Shown in pieces: positions 9,101-17,830 of a DNA stretch of 64,000 nt. Where the stretch lies: NCBI RefSeq assembly GCF_018402695.1, contig NZ_JAGYIM010000007.1, forward strand, positions 120,364-184,363. The letters run 5' to 3'. The position numbers were made by a program, and so were the translations under genes. The first letter of the stretch is position 1. The number at the start of each line of letters is the position of its first letter. The notes below the pieces were generated by a model. The model was not told where the DNA came from, did not search any database, and saw only the letters and a list, made by a program, of their open reading frames with translations. Source of the DNA: Arsukibacterium sp. (GTDB lineage: Bacteria; Pseudomonadota; Gammaproteobacteria; Enterobacterales; Alteromonadaceae).

Positions 9101-10990
9101 CATTCGCAGTATTGATTGCTGAACCGCCTGATATTGCTCTGCGTTTACCATGTCGTTTATGTTGCGGGCAATCACATACATTAGGCCCTGCCTTGCAACG
9201 TAATTACCGCCCCACATTAAATGCACTACCGTGCCATCTTTACGCAAATAACGGTTTCTGAAATCACTCGTTAACTTCGCCGCATCGACAACCTGCCGTA
9301 CTTCGTTCTCAGTAATAACTTTGTCGTCCTGATGAACAAAATCGATAAAGGCTTTACCCACTAACTCATCAGCCCGGTAACCAAGAACCTGCTGACATGA
9401 CGCACTCACTTCAACAAAGTAACCCTGGCTATCAATCACACAAATCATATCGGCAGAGTTACTCATAATTTGTTGCTGCTGTAACTGCAAACGCTGCAGT
9501 TCTGCGATATTACGCTGCAACTTGTTGTTACTTGCCATTAAGTGCAAACGATGGCGCTGACTTTGCTGATATAGTTTCTGGCTTAACATAATGAGCCAAG
9601 TGATTAACCAGCCGGCAAGCAAAATCAACCCGGCGGTGATCAGATGGCTGGTGAAGACGGTTTGCTGATGGGTATGAATATGCAACTGCCAGTGCAGTTT
9701 TGCCGGTAAAGTAATCTGATAACTCCCGACCGCAACCAGATTAGCAACGGCGCTTGCTGAGTCGTAAATCATGCTTTGCTGAGTGGGCTGCAGCAATTGC
9801 ACAAAGTAACCTGGCGGTACCAAATCAGAAATAATATCGGCCATTGCCCGGGAAAAGTCTACCGCAGCGACCAAACGCGTGACGCCCAGCCGATTATCAG
9901 CCGGCAAAGAGATAATAATAAAAGCATGATCGATAACACTGTCATAATGCAAAGTCAGCTCTGGTTGCGTATGACTTATCGACGGGATGCCCGACACCGC
10001 GCTTTGTTGCAATAAATAGTGATTGAACCAGACTAATTCAGTTGAGTACTGTGCTTTTGCATGCAGTATCTCGTTACCAACACCCTGTACTGCAAGGTAG
10101 TCCATATAAGGGAAGTCACGTAAGTAACTGTTAAACTCTGTTTCGTAGTAAGCAGCAGGCAATTCTGCTTCAGCGGCAGTTATTCGCTCCGCCAGCCGAT
10201 TCATTAAACCGCGCTGCTCCGCAACAATCTGATCGACATTGTGCTGCATCTGTCCGGCTATTGCGCTCGCAGCTTGTGAAATTTTGGTCGGTAACTGATA
10301 TGCATAGTTAAACCAGACAATGATTGATAGCAAGCCAATAAAGCTAACCAGCAGCCAGCCACTTTTAGATAGATACTGCTCTGCATAGCGCCATTTTATA
10401 TAGGGTACACAAAAGCTGGCGATGGCCAGCAAAAAAAGCGAGATCGCCATATAAAGTGACGCAGCAGTGCTTGGACTTAAATTAAGCCAGGATAACGCTG
10501 TGACCTGCGCCAGTAACACCATTAAACATATAACAATGACGACCAGATTAGCCAGCAGCTGAATCACTGAAAAAACTGACACGCCAACAGCCGCTTTACC
10601 GCGACGTCTGCTAAGCCAGGGCAAACAAAGTAATACTAACGCAATACCCTGCCAAAGTGGCAGCCTGCTCTGACCACTTAACCAGCTGACATTAGCAACA
10701 GACGTCGCTGGCATATGCCAAAGCAGGCTGGCACCTACCAGCAGCGCCACCACAGCGATACCACCATAAATAAGCACCCGCTTTTTGGTGGCAGCGCCGA
10801 CTAATAGCATACTGACGGCAAACAATCCCAAAGCACTGTCTGGCAACATCACAAATCGATAAGGGGTTGAGTCGTTAAAGACAACCAGATCTGCCAGCAC
10901 CACCACGCTGGTAAACAGCACAATCATAGTACTGCTGTAAAACAAGCTACTGGTTATTAAGCTGCTAAATCGGACATGTTTATTGGTCAT
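6155..10990 (-). CDS. membrane PAS/GAF/LOV-type PAS-GGDEF-EAL protein with C-terminal receiver domain
   Basis: A 1611-residue c-di-GMP enzyme. Order seen: about seven membrane helices (20-235), an extracytoplasmic sensory region (about 240-445), another helix (about 450-475), coiled-coil, PAS (about 510-620), GAF (about 625-780), PAS (about 790-890), LOV-type PAS (about 905-1025), GGDEF, EAL and receiver. The LOV-type domain has GRNCRILQG with C958, plus N990, N1000 and Q1021, the flavin-contact positions of blue-light LOV sensors. GGDEF is intact at 1117-1121, preceded by an RPGD inhibitory-site motif. EAL is intact at 1248-1250. The receiver carries VDDEE and phospho-acceptor D1531. Both cyclase and phosphodiesterase could be active; which prevails is unknown. 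It overlaps its neighbours on both sides by four bases. Confidence 0.92.
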   Translation of the reverse strand: MTNKHVRFSSLITSSLFYSSTMIVLFTSVVVLADLVVFNDSTPYRFVMLPDSALGLFAVSMLLVGAATKKRVLIYGGIAVVALLVGASLLWHMPATSVANVSWLSGQSRLPLWQGIALVLLCLPWLSRRRGKAAVGVSVFSVIQLLANLVVIVICLMVLLAQVTALSWLNLSPSTAASLYMAISLFLLAIASFCVPYIKWRYAEQYLSKSGWLLVSFIGLLSIIVWFNYAYQLPTKISQAASAIAGQMQHNVDQIVAEQRGLMNRLAERITAAEAELPAAYYETEFNSYLRDFPYMDYLAVQGVGNEILHAKAQYSTELVWFNHYLLQQSAVSGIPSISHTQPELTLHYDSVIDHAFIIISLPADNRLGVTRLVAAVDFSRAMADIISDLVPPGYFVQLLQPTQQSMIYDSASAVANLVAVGSYQITLPAKLHWQLHIHTHQQTVFTSHLITAGLILLAGWLITWLIMLSQKLYQQSQRHRLHLMASNNKLQRNIAELQRLQLQQQQIMSNSADMICVIDSQGYFVEVSASCQQVLGYRADELVGKAFIDFVHQDDKVITENEVRQVVDAAKLTSDFRNRYLRKDGTVVHLMWGGNYVARQGLMYVIARNINDMVNAEQYQAVQQSILRMISTERPLPDILNRICQMAEQQSSMVRATVMLKQHDVLYLEAAPSLSVAYKTAIRHLPIADNVASCGTAAYQKSLVLVNDIATDDRWRELAPVALADGMLACWSMPMISAQDEVLGTIDLYCSEARAASKEELELMLNCSRFAAVALERSVHKRQLQQSDQRYHSLFHFNPEPVYVINPEGCFVDMNEAGCQMLESDITDITGMHFDKVILPEHLPQVEQYFANVLAGNAERFEASIINVTGQQIELYISLVPNWQDGQVAEVIGMSKDITQRLKAEQQLRLFKRAVDATSNGITIADLTKPDQPVSYVNAAFEKLTGYNAEEIIGRNCRILQGAEPDAVAVNQIRRAIEERQECSVVLKNYRKDNSLFWNQLFLAPVPNEYGDITHYIGVQTDVTPQKKFEQELAYNASHDLLTGLPNRALLQDRLAQSCQVGLRREQHVAVLFIDLDGFKAINDSLGHMTGDEVLRQISQRITSCIRPGDTLARIGGDEFVLLLTELNATDVQGEVNAVAERILVAVAGPLTVSGKELHISASIGISTTARQLTEPMQLVQQADLAMYKAKQLGRNNYQWYSSELDSATAQQLDLRAQLKKAIANEEFELYYQPQIDAVSGDIVGLEALLRWPHPTLGFISPDEFIPLAEYSGEIVPLGKWVINKASQYNKSLMERGIATVVMAVNVSSIQFSRVSFVTDLRQSIEATGLAANWFEIELTESLLFENTEQVILKLQELRQLGVKVSIDDFGTGFSSLSYLKRLPIDKLKIDRAFIRDIVSDKRDAAISKAIIGLAHHLDIKVIAEGVESEAQAALLRKNLCDEFQGYYYGRPMPADKLEHYLQNYQQTRLIRPVAVSGTKSILLVDDEENILSALSRLLRKEGYQILTSSSAAQAFEILALHQVQVIVSDQRMPGMSGTEFLSQVKDMYPDTIRIVLSGYTDLKSVTEAINKGAIYKFMTKPWQDDELRQEIKKAFLKHQQQVTDKAEKL

Positions 10991-11373
10991 AATCTTGCTG
11001 GCCGCCCCGAATTTAGTTGCTCAATACAATTGACTAACGTCAGTTTGCTGCAGGGTTTGCTTAAGACCGCATCCAATATCAGTTCTGCTGCTTTGTGCTG
11101 CAATGCCTGCTCTGCATCGCCGCTGACTAACACCCGCTTAATAGCCGGATAGCGCAGCTGCAATTGCATTAATAGCTGGCTACCGGTAACAACAGGCATT
11201 TGCTGGTCAATAAAGGCGATGTCAAAATCTGCCAACTCCGGCAGTGTTAACACCAGTTCCGGTGATTGCAGAAACTCACATTGATAAGGTGTTGCGCGCA
11301 ACATCCGCTGATACGCACTCAGCACAAAAGCGTCATCGTCAACAAATAGCAACCTAAACATTGGCATGGCCAT
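10987..11373 (-). CDS. single-domain response regulator (receiver only)
   Basis: 128 residues forming one CheY-like receiver. The acidic pocket FVDDDAF, the phosphoacceptor stretch FDIAFIDQQMPVVTG (about D57) and the lysine motif LSKPCS are all present. It has no output domain, so it likely acts as a phosphate shuttle or as a partner of the Hpt protein encoded just upstream. Three in-frame ATG codons (11373, 11367, 11361) compete as start; none has a clear ribosome-binding site, so the first is given. Its stop overlaps the start of the GGDEF-EAL gene (ATGA). Confidence 0.85.
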   Translation of the reverse strand: MAMPMFRLLFVDDDAFVLSAYQRMLRATPYQCEFLQSPELVLTLPELADFDIAFIDQQMPVVTGSQLLMQLQLRYPAIKRVLVSGDAEQALQHKAAELILDAVLSKPCSKLTLVNCIEQLNSGRPARL

Positions 11374-11731
11374 GTTCTTGCAGGGTGTGATGCAGCTGTA
11401 ACATCAATGTCCGCCATACTATCGCCAGCTCCTGCTGGCAGTCGTCCAAAGCAACCTTGTCGCCCTGGCGGGCAGCCAGTTCTGTCCTCTGGCATAGTGT
11501 CATTAACTGGCAGGCGCCAACTAAACCGCACATGCTTTTTAAGCTATGACTCAAGCGGGCAACCTCTGGATAATCCTGGGTCTGCAAAGCCTGCTGCAGA
11601 TAGTCAATATAGCTGTTTGCCTCAGCGCGAAAACTGCTTAATACCTGACATATCGTCACGGCGCTATTATCGCCATACATCCCGGTCAGTATGTGTAAAT
11701 CTAATACCGCCGGCCCGGTGCAGCTAGTCAT
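11354..11731 (-). CDS. Hpt (histidine phosphotransfer) domain protein
   Basis: A 125-residue helical protein. The signature LSHSLKSMCGLVGA contains the phosphorylatable histidine (H62 in this version), the hallmark of Hpt modules that pass phosphate between receivers. The start at 11731 is preferred over the in-frame ATG 18 bases upstream because GAGG lies six bases before it and no such site precedes the other. It overlaps the upstream response-regulator gene by 8 bases and the downstream receiver gene by about 20. Its position between two receiver genes and near a kinase gene argues for a phosphorelay. Confidence 0.85.
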   Translation of the reverse strand: MTSCTGPAVLDLHILTGMYGDNSAVTICQVLSSFRAEANSYIDYLQQALQTQDYPEVARLSHSLKSMCGLVGACQLMTLCQRTELAARQGDKVALDDCQQELAIVWRTLMLQLHHTLQEHGHANV

Positions 11732-12692
11732 TACCAGCCTCGCCTTCATTTTCGGTTATCTGAATAATGGGTCGGTTGCAGGTTTGCATCCACCAGTATG
11801 ACAACCGTTTTAACAATATCAGCACCTGACTATGGTGCTTGATATTGATATTGTTCAATTCGAGGATATGAGGTTTTAATTTCTCCAACCGCTGCTGAAA
11901 CAGCAACCAGAAATCACGCCGCTGTTCTTTGTTTTTGATATTTTTAGCAATATGGAATAAATAATCAGCAGCCTCGCAGGCACGTTTCCGCTCACTTTCT
12001 ATAGCCACTGGCTTACAGTTGCCAACAAACACATTATGAAAACAGCTAACATTAAAGGCAAAATTGCGCATCCGCCGATCAAGCTGAAAGTAACCCGTTG
12101 TGGCGCCTTCAGGCCATACTAAAAAATCTTTTTTATCAGCGACTGTGCTGTCTGCATCAGCCTGATCTTCATTTTCTTTTTTATTTTCTGGTAACTCACG
12201 GACAATAGCGACACTGAATCCGCGGTCGGTAGGCGGGTCGACAATGATACTTCCAGAATCAGCGACTAATTTTGCATAATGCCCAACCGGCTTAACGGCT
12301 TTGTGATGCTGTAAATGATGTTGAATTTTTTTAGTTAACACGGCCGATGTGATTGGCTTGGCCAGGAAGTCGTTAATATCAAAGGCAATACTTTGTTCAA
12401 TAACATCGCGGTAGGCATTACCGGAAAACATAATGATCGGAATATCGTGCGCCGTATTGCTAAACATACCGGAGCGAACACGTTGCACCAGCTCTAAGCC
12501 AGAGGGCGCCCGCATTTCGATATCGGTAATCAGTAAATCTATTGTCTCGTTCTCCAGAAATTCCGCTGCTGTTTTACCATCCAGTGCTTTAAAAGCCCGG
12601 CAGCCCGCAACCTGATTGGCCACGCCATACAAAAAATCACACATTAGTATGACGTCATCGACCACCAAAACATGAATATTTCTTGTTAACAT
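11724..12692 (-). CDS. response regulator with uncharacterised C-terminal domain
   Basis: 322 residues and first gene of the signalling operon. Residues 1-125 are a receiver: VVDDVIL, phosphoacceptor D57 in LLITDIEM, and the FLAKPIT lysine motif. After a charged linker (about 170-190, KENEDQADADS) comes a helical region (about 195-310) with no recognisable DNA-binding, GGDEF or HD motif; it contains a cysteine/histidine-bearing segment CFHNVFVGNC and a run of charged helices. Its output is therefore unknown; protein binding is one possibility. The ATG at 12692 lacks an obvious ribosome-binding site. Confidence 0.85.
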   Translation of the reverse strand: MLTRNIHVLVVDDVILMCDFLYGVANQVAGCRAFKALDGKTAAEFLENETIDLLITDIEMRAPSGLELVQRVRSGMFSNTAHDIPIIMFSGNAYRDVIEQSIAFDINDFLAKPITSAVLTKKIQHHLQHHKAVKPVGHYAKLVADSGSIIVDPPTDRGFSVAIVRELPENKKENEDQADADSTVADKKDFLVWPEGATTGYFQLDRRMRNFAFNVSCFHNVFVGNCKPVAIESERKRACEAADYLFHIAKNIKNKEQRRDFWLLFQQRLEKLKPHILELNNINIKHHSQVLILLKRLSYWWMQTCNRPIIQITENEGEAGND

Positions 12693-12769
12693 AAGGAGTT
12701 AGGATACCTGCTGTCTGACCCAACACATGGCATTTTGTCTTGCCATGAAACTGCTTTAGTATAGTCATG

Positions 12770-12798
12770 CTTATACCTATATGATTACCAAATAGCAA
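12770..12798 (-). promoter_or_regulatory. candidate sigma70 promoter of the signalling operon
   Basis: On the minus strand TTGCTA and TATAAG are spaced by 17 bases. The predicted start point lies about 70 bases before the first gene of the operon (ATG at 12692). Prediction by eye only. Confidence 0.4.
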
Positions 12799-12845
12799 AA
12801 TTATCCTGCTCCACGTTACGCTGGCGGTTTAGACTAAATTAGCAA

Positions 12846-13517
12846 TCAAAAATCAGCCGGGACGTCCAATGTCACTGGCTGTAAGGTCAGTGGGTGCAGA
12901 AAACGGATAAAACTGGCATGCAGCAACAAACGTTCAGCTTTGGCAATAACCTCCTGGGTGCCATACAGAGTATCGCCTAAAATGGGGTGGCCAATTGCTT
13001 TTAAATGCAGCCGCAACTGATGCGAGCGACCAGTAATCGGGGTTAACAGCAGCCTGCTTTGTGCCATTACTGTATCACGGCTAATTACCTGATATTGAGT
13101 TAAAGACGCTTTGCCGTTTTGCTGACAAATTTTATAAAGTGGCCGGCTTTCCTGATCAGCTGCAATCGGCAGGTTAATTTCGCCGCCTTTTTTCTGCACC
13201 AAGCCTGCCACCACGGCCTGATAGTGTTTATCGATGGTCCTGGCCTGAAATTGTTTACTCAACTCAGATAAGGCTCTTTTCGTCAGCGGCAACAGCACAA
13301 TGCCCGACGTATCGTAATCCAGCCGGTGCACCACTGTGGCCGACGGCCATTCGCGCTGCACTCGGCTGATTAAACAATCCTGATTGGCCGGATGCCTGCC
13401 CGGCACCGTCAGTAATTTCGGCGGTTTATTGACCACCAGCAATTGTTCATCTTCATACAACACGGTAAAAGGCTGGTCAGTTGCCGCCAACACGGTCAGT
13501 TCAGATAACTCAGTCAT
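12846..13517 (-). CDS. rluA: RluA-family pseudouridine synthase
   Basis: 223 residues, close to E. coli RluA (219). The catalytic motif HRLDYDTSG has aspartate D67; the opening YEDEQLLVVNKPPKLLTVPG and the late motif [22 protein letters not shown] are typical of the RluA/RsuA superfamily. There is no S4 RNA-binding domain, as in RluA itself, which modifies 23S rRNA U746 and tRNA U32. A second, closely related gene lies head-to-head at 13670, so which of the two is the true RluA is not settled by the sequence alone. Confidence 0.85.
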   Translation of the reverse strand: MTELSELTVLAATDQPFTVLYEDEQLLVVNKPPKLLTVPGRHPANQDCLISRVQREWPSATVVHRLDYDTSGIVLLPLTKRALSELSKQFQARTIDKHYQAVVAGLVQKKGGEINLPIAADQESRPLYKICQQNGKASLTQYQVISRDTVMAQSRLLLTPITGRSHQLRLHLKAIGHPILGDTLYGTQEVIAKAERLLLHASFIRFLHPLTLQPVTLDVPADF

Positions 13518-13669
13518 TGTTTAATCAGACCCAATAAGTAAATTTTGTGAACCCCCAAAAAATTCTGCGGGGCCACACTTTGCTTTGCCAGTATTATGCC
13601 TGATAAGCGGTTTGTCTGCTGACTAAAATCGGCTATGCTACAGGCCGGATTGACTGCAGAAACTGGTTT

Positions 13670-14389
13670 ATGGCCGATACGTTTAACTATGCGCCCCCAA
13701 CTGAGCCCTGGCTGGATATTTTATATCAGGATAAAGATATCATCGTCCTGAATAAACCCAGTGGTTTGCTGACAAATCCAGGCCGCGGCTCCCTACTTAG
13801 CGATAGCTTGTTCAGCCGGGTTAAAACCGAATTTGAGTTAGCCCAACTGGTCCACCGGCTCGATTTAAGTACCTCCGGTGTGGTGGTGATGGCACTGCGG
13901 CGTAAAGCTGAGCGCGAGCTAAAACGCCAGTTTGCCGGGCGTGAAGTTAAAAAACGTTATCTGGCAGTAGTCGCCGGCCAACTTACCCAGGCCAGTGGCA
14001 GCATCAACTTACCACTGGCCGTAGATCCGGAGCGGGCGCCGCGCCAGAAAGTTTGTCACCAGACAGGCAAAGCATCTTTAACCCATTATCGGGTCCTGCA
14101 GCAACTGGTCAATTCGACACTGGTTGAGCTATGCCCGGTAACCGGACGCTCGCATCAATTGCGGGTACACATGCTGGCCCTGGGCCATCCGATTCTGGGT
14201 GACGCTTTCTATGCGTCGCCGCAAATTTTAGCTGCCGCTCCCCGCTTATTGTTGCATGCAGCCAATTTACAACTCCAGCACCCCTATTCTGGCCGATCTC
14301 TTGAATTTAATGCCGACACCGACTTTGTTTCTGCCAATGGCAGCCTGAACTGGCCAACTGAACGTTTTCCTGACAAAGCACACTGGTAA
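13670..14389 (+). CDS. second RluA-family pseudouridine synthase (paralogue)
   Basis: 239 residues with the same layout as its divergent neighbour: [20 protein letters not shown], catalytic HRLDLSTSG (D65) and [22 protein letters not shown]. It has no S4 domain. The 152 bp between the two genes must hold both promoters. Its closest relative is probably the neighbouring gene, suggesting local duplication and divergence, with a possible split of rRNA and tRNA targets. The ATG at 13670 has no strong ribosome-binding site. Target RNA is unknown. Confidence 0.85.
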   Translation: MADTFNYAPPTEPWLDILYQDKDIIVLNKPSGLLTNPGRGSLLSDSLFSRVKTEFELAQLVHRLDLSTSGVVVMALRRKAERELKRQFAGREVKKRYLAVVAGQLTQASGSINLPLAVDPERAPRQKVCHQTGKASLTHYRVLQQLVNSTLVELCPVTGRSHQLRVHMLALGHPILGDAFYASPQILAAAPRLLLHAANLQLQHPYSGRSLEFNADTDFVSANGSLNWPTERFPDKAHW

Positions 14390-14477
14390 ATTTAGCCGGC
14401 CTGACTATAGTGATTATACCTGCCATCGCACCCGCACATGGCAAGGCAGATTAATAACAATAAAACAGGAATTTACT

Positions 14478-14879
14478 ATGAGTGTGCTCAGTGAGTTTAA
14501 AAGCTTTGCCATGCGCGGCAATGTGGTTGATATGGCAGTGGGAATTATTATTGGTGCCGCTTTTGGCAAAATTGTGTCGTCTTTTGTCGCCGATGTAGTG
14601 ATGCCGCCGATAGGCGTATTGTTAGGTGGGGTCGATTTTGCTGATTTGATGGTTATTATCCAGCAGGAAACTGCTGAACAGGCGGCCGTTACCATCAAAT
14701 ACGGGGCCTTTTTGCAAACTATTATCGATTTCTTAATTATTGCCCTGGCGGTGTTTGTTGGTGTTAAAGCAATGAATTCGATGAAAGCAAAAGAAGAAGC
14801 TAAGCCGCCTGCTGTCGCGGAAGTACCGGAAGATGTTAAGTTACTGGCTGAAATCCGGGATTTGCTGAAAAAGTCGTAG
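14478..14879 (+). CDS. mscL: large-conductance mechanosensitive channel MscL
   Basis: MscL is the inner-membrane emergency valve that opens under hypo-osmotic shock. The 133-residue product (E. coli 136) starts with the amphipathic [22 protein letters not shown], continues into the pore helix [24 protein letters not shown], and has the second helix at about 75-100 and a charged C-terminal bundle [33 protein letters not shown] lies ahead of the ATG. Single gene, followed by a strong terminator. Confidence 0.97.
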   Translation: MSVLSEFKSFAMRGNVVDMAVGIIIGAAFGKIVSSFVADVVMPPIGVLLGGVDFADLMVIIQQETAEQAAVTIKYGAFLQTIIDFLIIALAVFVGVKAMNSMKAKEEAKPPAVAEVPEDVKLLAEIRDLLKKS

Positions 14880-14903
14880 CAGTGTTTAACTAAGTTATCC
14901 GTT

Positions 14904-14931
14904 AAAAAACGTCTCTGCAGAGACGTTTTTT
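14904..14931 (+). terminator. rho-independent terminator after mscL (probably bidirectional)
   Basis: Stem ACGTCTCT/AGAGACGT with two-base tip, flanked by six A on the left and eight T on the right. It lies 25 bp after mscL and about 85 bp beyond the convergent peptidase stop, so it may serve both. Confidence 0.85.
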
Positions 14932-15014
14932 TTATTTACCTCAGCACAAAGATTTCGGCAGCAATACCCGATTATACTTTTCATAACGGGTATTGCGACC
15001 GTATTGTTACTCCG

Positions 15015-17486
15015 CTACAAGTTCTGTTCAAACAACTTATAGATCCGCCGGTACTCATCCAGCCAGCTGCTGGGCTGGCGGAAGCCATGTGGCTCTACCG
15101 GATAAATCGCCGTTTCAAAACCCTGTTTTTCCTGTTCAATTAAACGCTGCACCAAGCGCACCACATCCTGGAAGAACACGTTATCGTCTACCATTGGCGC
15201 ATTGATCAATAGCGGCTTGGTTAACCCCTGACTGAAGTAAATTGGCGAACTGCGCTCATAAGCAATAGGGTCAATATCTGGCGTATTCAGAATATTCGAG
15301 GTATAAGGGTGGTTGTAATAGGCCCAGTCGCTGACGGGCCGCAACGCGGCACCTGCCTGGAACAACTCAGGTTGTTTAAACAGCGCCATAAAGGTCATAA
15401 AACCTCCGTAGGAGCCGCCGTAAGTGCCAACACGCTTCCGATCAACATTGGCATTTGCTACCAGCCAGTTTACCCCATCGGCTAAATCTTCAATCTCCGG
15501 GGTACCCATTTGCCGGTAAATGGCGGTACGCCAGTCCCGGCCATAGCCTTTTGATGCCCGGTAATCCATATCCATTACTACATAGCCTTGTTGGGCTAAC
15601 AGATTATGGAACAGGAACTCCCGGAAGTAGCCCGACCAGCCCAGATCACTGTTTTGCAGATAGCCAGCACCATGGTTAAAAATTACCGCGCGGCGTGGCT
15701 CGCCCTGCTTATAATCGGCTGGATAATACACTTTGCTGAATATTGGTTGCTCAGTGTGGCTGGATGGCACGGCCACCACTTGTGGCGCCACTAATGGTAG
15801 TTTTTTAAATTCATCAGATACCGTATCGGTGAGCCTGACTATGTCAGCGTTTGGCGACGCCGCCATCAAATATAAATCCGCAGGCATCAGGCTGGTTGAA
15901 TGGGTTAACAGTAATTTTTGCTCATCGGGTGCCAGGCGATAGTCTGTCATGCCACCTAGTCTGGTCAGCTGCTCAGTTTCCGTGTTGGCCAGATTAAGCC
16001 GGTGAACCTCATATATACCCGGGTGGGAAATGTTTGCCTTAAAGTATATATATCCGTCGTCTGAAGTTAGCGTCGGATCACTGACTTCAAAAGTACCATG
16101 GGTTAATTTTTTCGCTTTGCGACTGGATAATGTTTTGCTGTATAAGTGCGAATAACCGCTCTCCTCAGACAGAAAATACAATGTCTCGCTGTTGTTCAAC
16201 CAGCCAAAGTCATTAAAGGCATAATTAACCCAGGCGTTGTCATGCAACCGATGCTGCGGTACCAGGGCTTTCTTGTCAAAATCAACAGTAGCAATCCAGC
16301 GGTCTTTGTTATCTAACGCTTTAAGCATTATCGCCACCTGCTCACCGTTGTTATGCCAGCGCATGGCGCTCTGGCTCCAGTACCAGTCAGTCATCAGGCC
16401 AATGTCGCGGATAATTTTGCTGCTTTTATACTTTTCACCTTTTGCTTTCGCATTTTCAGCCCTGACGTCGGCCAGCACATCCTCGTTATAACCTGGCAAG
16501 CTGGTGAAGCTTAGCGGGAACTGACTACCATCGGTTAATGACACCAGAATAAGCTTTTGTGGTTCTGGCTTGAAATCGTTCACCCGCCATCTGACCGGCT
16601 GCGCAGCAATATCACCACTTTCTGTAATATAGTTAGGCATAATGTCTTTTTCATTACGCGGTTTCGCTTTGCGCACTGCCACCAGCAAATAATCTGCTTT
16701 GGGTGAAATACTGGCATCGACAATTTGCTGATCCTTGCCAAAATAAGCAGCAGTTGGCGCCATGGCAGGGTTTGCTGAGCGCAGTGCATCTTTGGCTTGC
16801 TGCTGCTCCTGCTTACTGCGCTGGGTTTTCGCTATATATGCAATAAGTTTATGTTGTTCCTGCGCCAGATAGCCGCTTGGTATAGCCGGAGCCTTTGGCT
16901 TGTCTTCAGTTTTCAGGCTGATTAACTCGCTGCTCAGGCCCGTGCTGAGATCAACGCTGAAGAAGGTCCAGCCCTGGCGGTATACCAGCCGGTTGTCTTT
17001 CAGAAATTGTGGATCACTAAAGCCGGAGTTACTGCGGGTAACCTGAGTTATCTGGCCATCAACGTTACGAACAAAAACATTGCCTTCAAATAGCCAGGTC
17101 TGTAGCTGACGATCAGCACTGTATTGCACATTGCGACTACCGATCTGATGAAGCTGTGACAACGGTACGGCTACGCCATTATCGCTGGCAGTTAATGGTC
17201 GCTGATACCAGTCCCGCAATTCACTGCCGGCTCGCTTTTGCTGATATAACACCTGGCTACTGTCTGCCCCCCAGAACGCATTCTCGGGTGAACGACCCAG
17301 CCAGTCAGGATCGGCCATTATCTGTTCCAGGGTAAATGTAATAGCCGGATCAGCCTGGTAAACCGGGGCAGCAGTAATCGGTGTGCTCTGCCAGGTTTGT
17401 GGTTCTTGTTTGGCCAAAGCCAGGCTATTGCTCAACAGTAACGCCGCGGACACGGCAACAAGCAGTGATTGATGGAATAATTTCAT
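15015..17486 (-). CDS. secreted S9 family peptidase (dipeptidyl peptidase IV-like)
   Basis: 823 residues. A signal peptide (about 1-25, ending SLALA) sends it to the periplasm or outside. Residues about 55-560 form the beta-propeller of S9 enzymes; the C-terminal alpha/beta hydrolase domain carries the catalytic triad S692 in TYGGSYGGFM, D767 in MVDDNVFF and H800 in VEPHGFRQ. The nucleophile elbow GxSYGG is typical of DPP IV/acylaminoacyl peptidases, which remove short peptides from N-termini. The gene stands alone, convergent with mscL. Probably used for peptide nutrition. Confidence 0.92.
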   Translation of the reverse strand: MKLFHQSLLVAVSAALLLSNSLALAKQEPQTWQSTPITAAPVYQADPAITFTLEQIMADPDWLGRSPENAFWGADSSQVLYQQKRAGSELRDWYQRPLTASDNGVAVPLSQLHQIGSRNVQYSADRQLQTWLFEGNVFVRNVDGQITQVTRSNSGFSDPQFLKDNRLVYRQGWTFFSVDLSTGLSSELISLKTEDKPKAPAIPSGYLAQEQHKLIAYIAKTQRSKQEQQQAKDALRSANPAMAPTAAYFGKDQQIVDASISPKADYLLVAVRKAKPRNEKDIMPNYITESGDIAAQPVRWRVNDFKPEPQKLILVSLTDGSQFPLSFTSLPGYNEDVLADVRAENAKAKGEKYKSSKIIRDIGLMTDWYWSQSAMRWHNNGEQVAIMLKALDNKDRWIATVDFDKKALVPQHRLHDNAWVNYAFNDFGWLNNSETLYFLSEESGYSHLYSKTLSSRKAKKLTHGTFEVSDPTLTSDDGYIYFKANISHPGIYEVHRLNLANTETEQLTRLGGMTDYRLAPDEQKLLLTHSTSLMPADLYLMAASPNADIVRLTDTVSDEFKKLPLVAPQVVAVPSSHTEQPIFSKVYYPADYKQGEPRRAVIFNHGAGYLQNSDLGWSGYFREFLFHNLLAQQGYVVMDMDYRASKGYGRDWRTAIYRQMGTPEIEDLADGVNWLVANANVDRKRVGTYGGSYGGFMTFMALFKQPELFQAGAALRPVSDWAYYNHPYTSNILNTPDIDPIAYERSSPIYFSQGLTKPLLINAPMVDDNVFFQDVVRLVQRLIEQEKQGFETAIYPVEPHGFRQPSSWLDEYRRIYKLFEQNL

Positions 17487-17830
17487 ATTTTAGTCTTGTA
17501 CTGAATTAACGACGCCCTGTTATACAAAGCCTTGACGCGGAACGCAACCGGATGCGGCTGATTAGCCAGGATTTAAGCTGGAATTACCCGTCGATATTAT
17601 ACTGTCCGAAATATTTACAATTATTCACATTTTCCTCAGCTGGATTGAACAACGACTGGATTGGGTTTCAGCTAGCTTTTTGATTTGATTAACACTTTAT
17701 TACCAATTACTAAATCAGATTTGAAATGGCATTTTTTATGCTTACCGGAAGTGGTAGTAAGGCAAGGAGCAAAGCAGTTGGCAACCCTGTCTGTTGGAGC
17801 AGTTTGTCACGAAATTTAAAGGAGCATAAT
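17487..17830. other. 344 bp divergent intergenic region
   Basis: It separates the S9 peptidase (minus) from the PEP-CTERM gene (plus). Apart from the promoter listed separately and an AAAGGAG ribosome-binding site at the right end, I see no RNA gene. The 3' part (17750-17815) is rich in GCAA/GGCAA elements but does not fold into a riboswitch I can name. The PEP-CTERM frame stays open back to 17726, but that extension lacks a ribosome-binding site. Confidence 0.6.
17519..17547 (-). promoter_or_regulatory. candidate sigma70 promoter of the S9 peptidase
   Basis: Minus-strand TTGCGT and TATAAC separated by 17 bases, giving a start point about 25 bases before the ATG at 17486. Judged by eye. Confidence 0.5.

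Noticed and set aside
17750-17820. Possible c-di-GMP riboswitch ahead of the PEP-CTERM gene (GCAAAG and GGCAA elements)
   Set aside because: The paired helices and the GGCAAAnCC core of the GEMM class cannot be laid out on the sequence.
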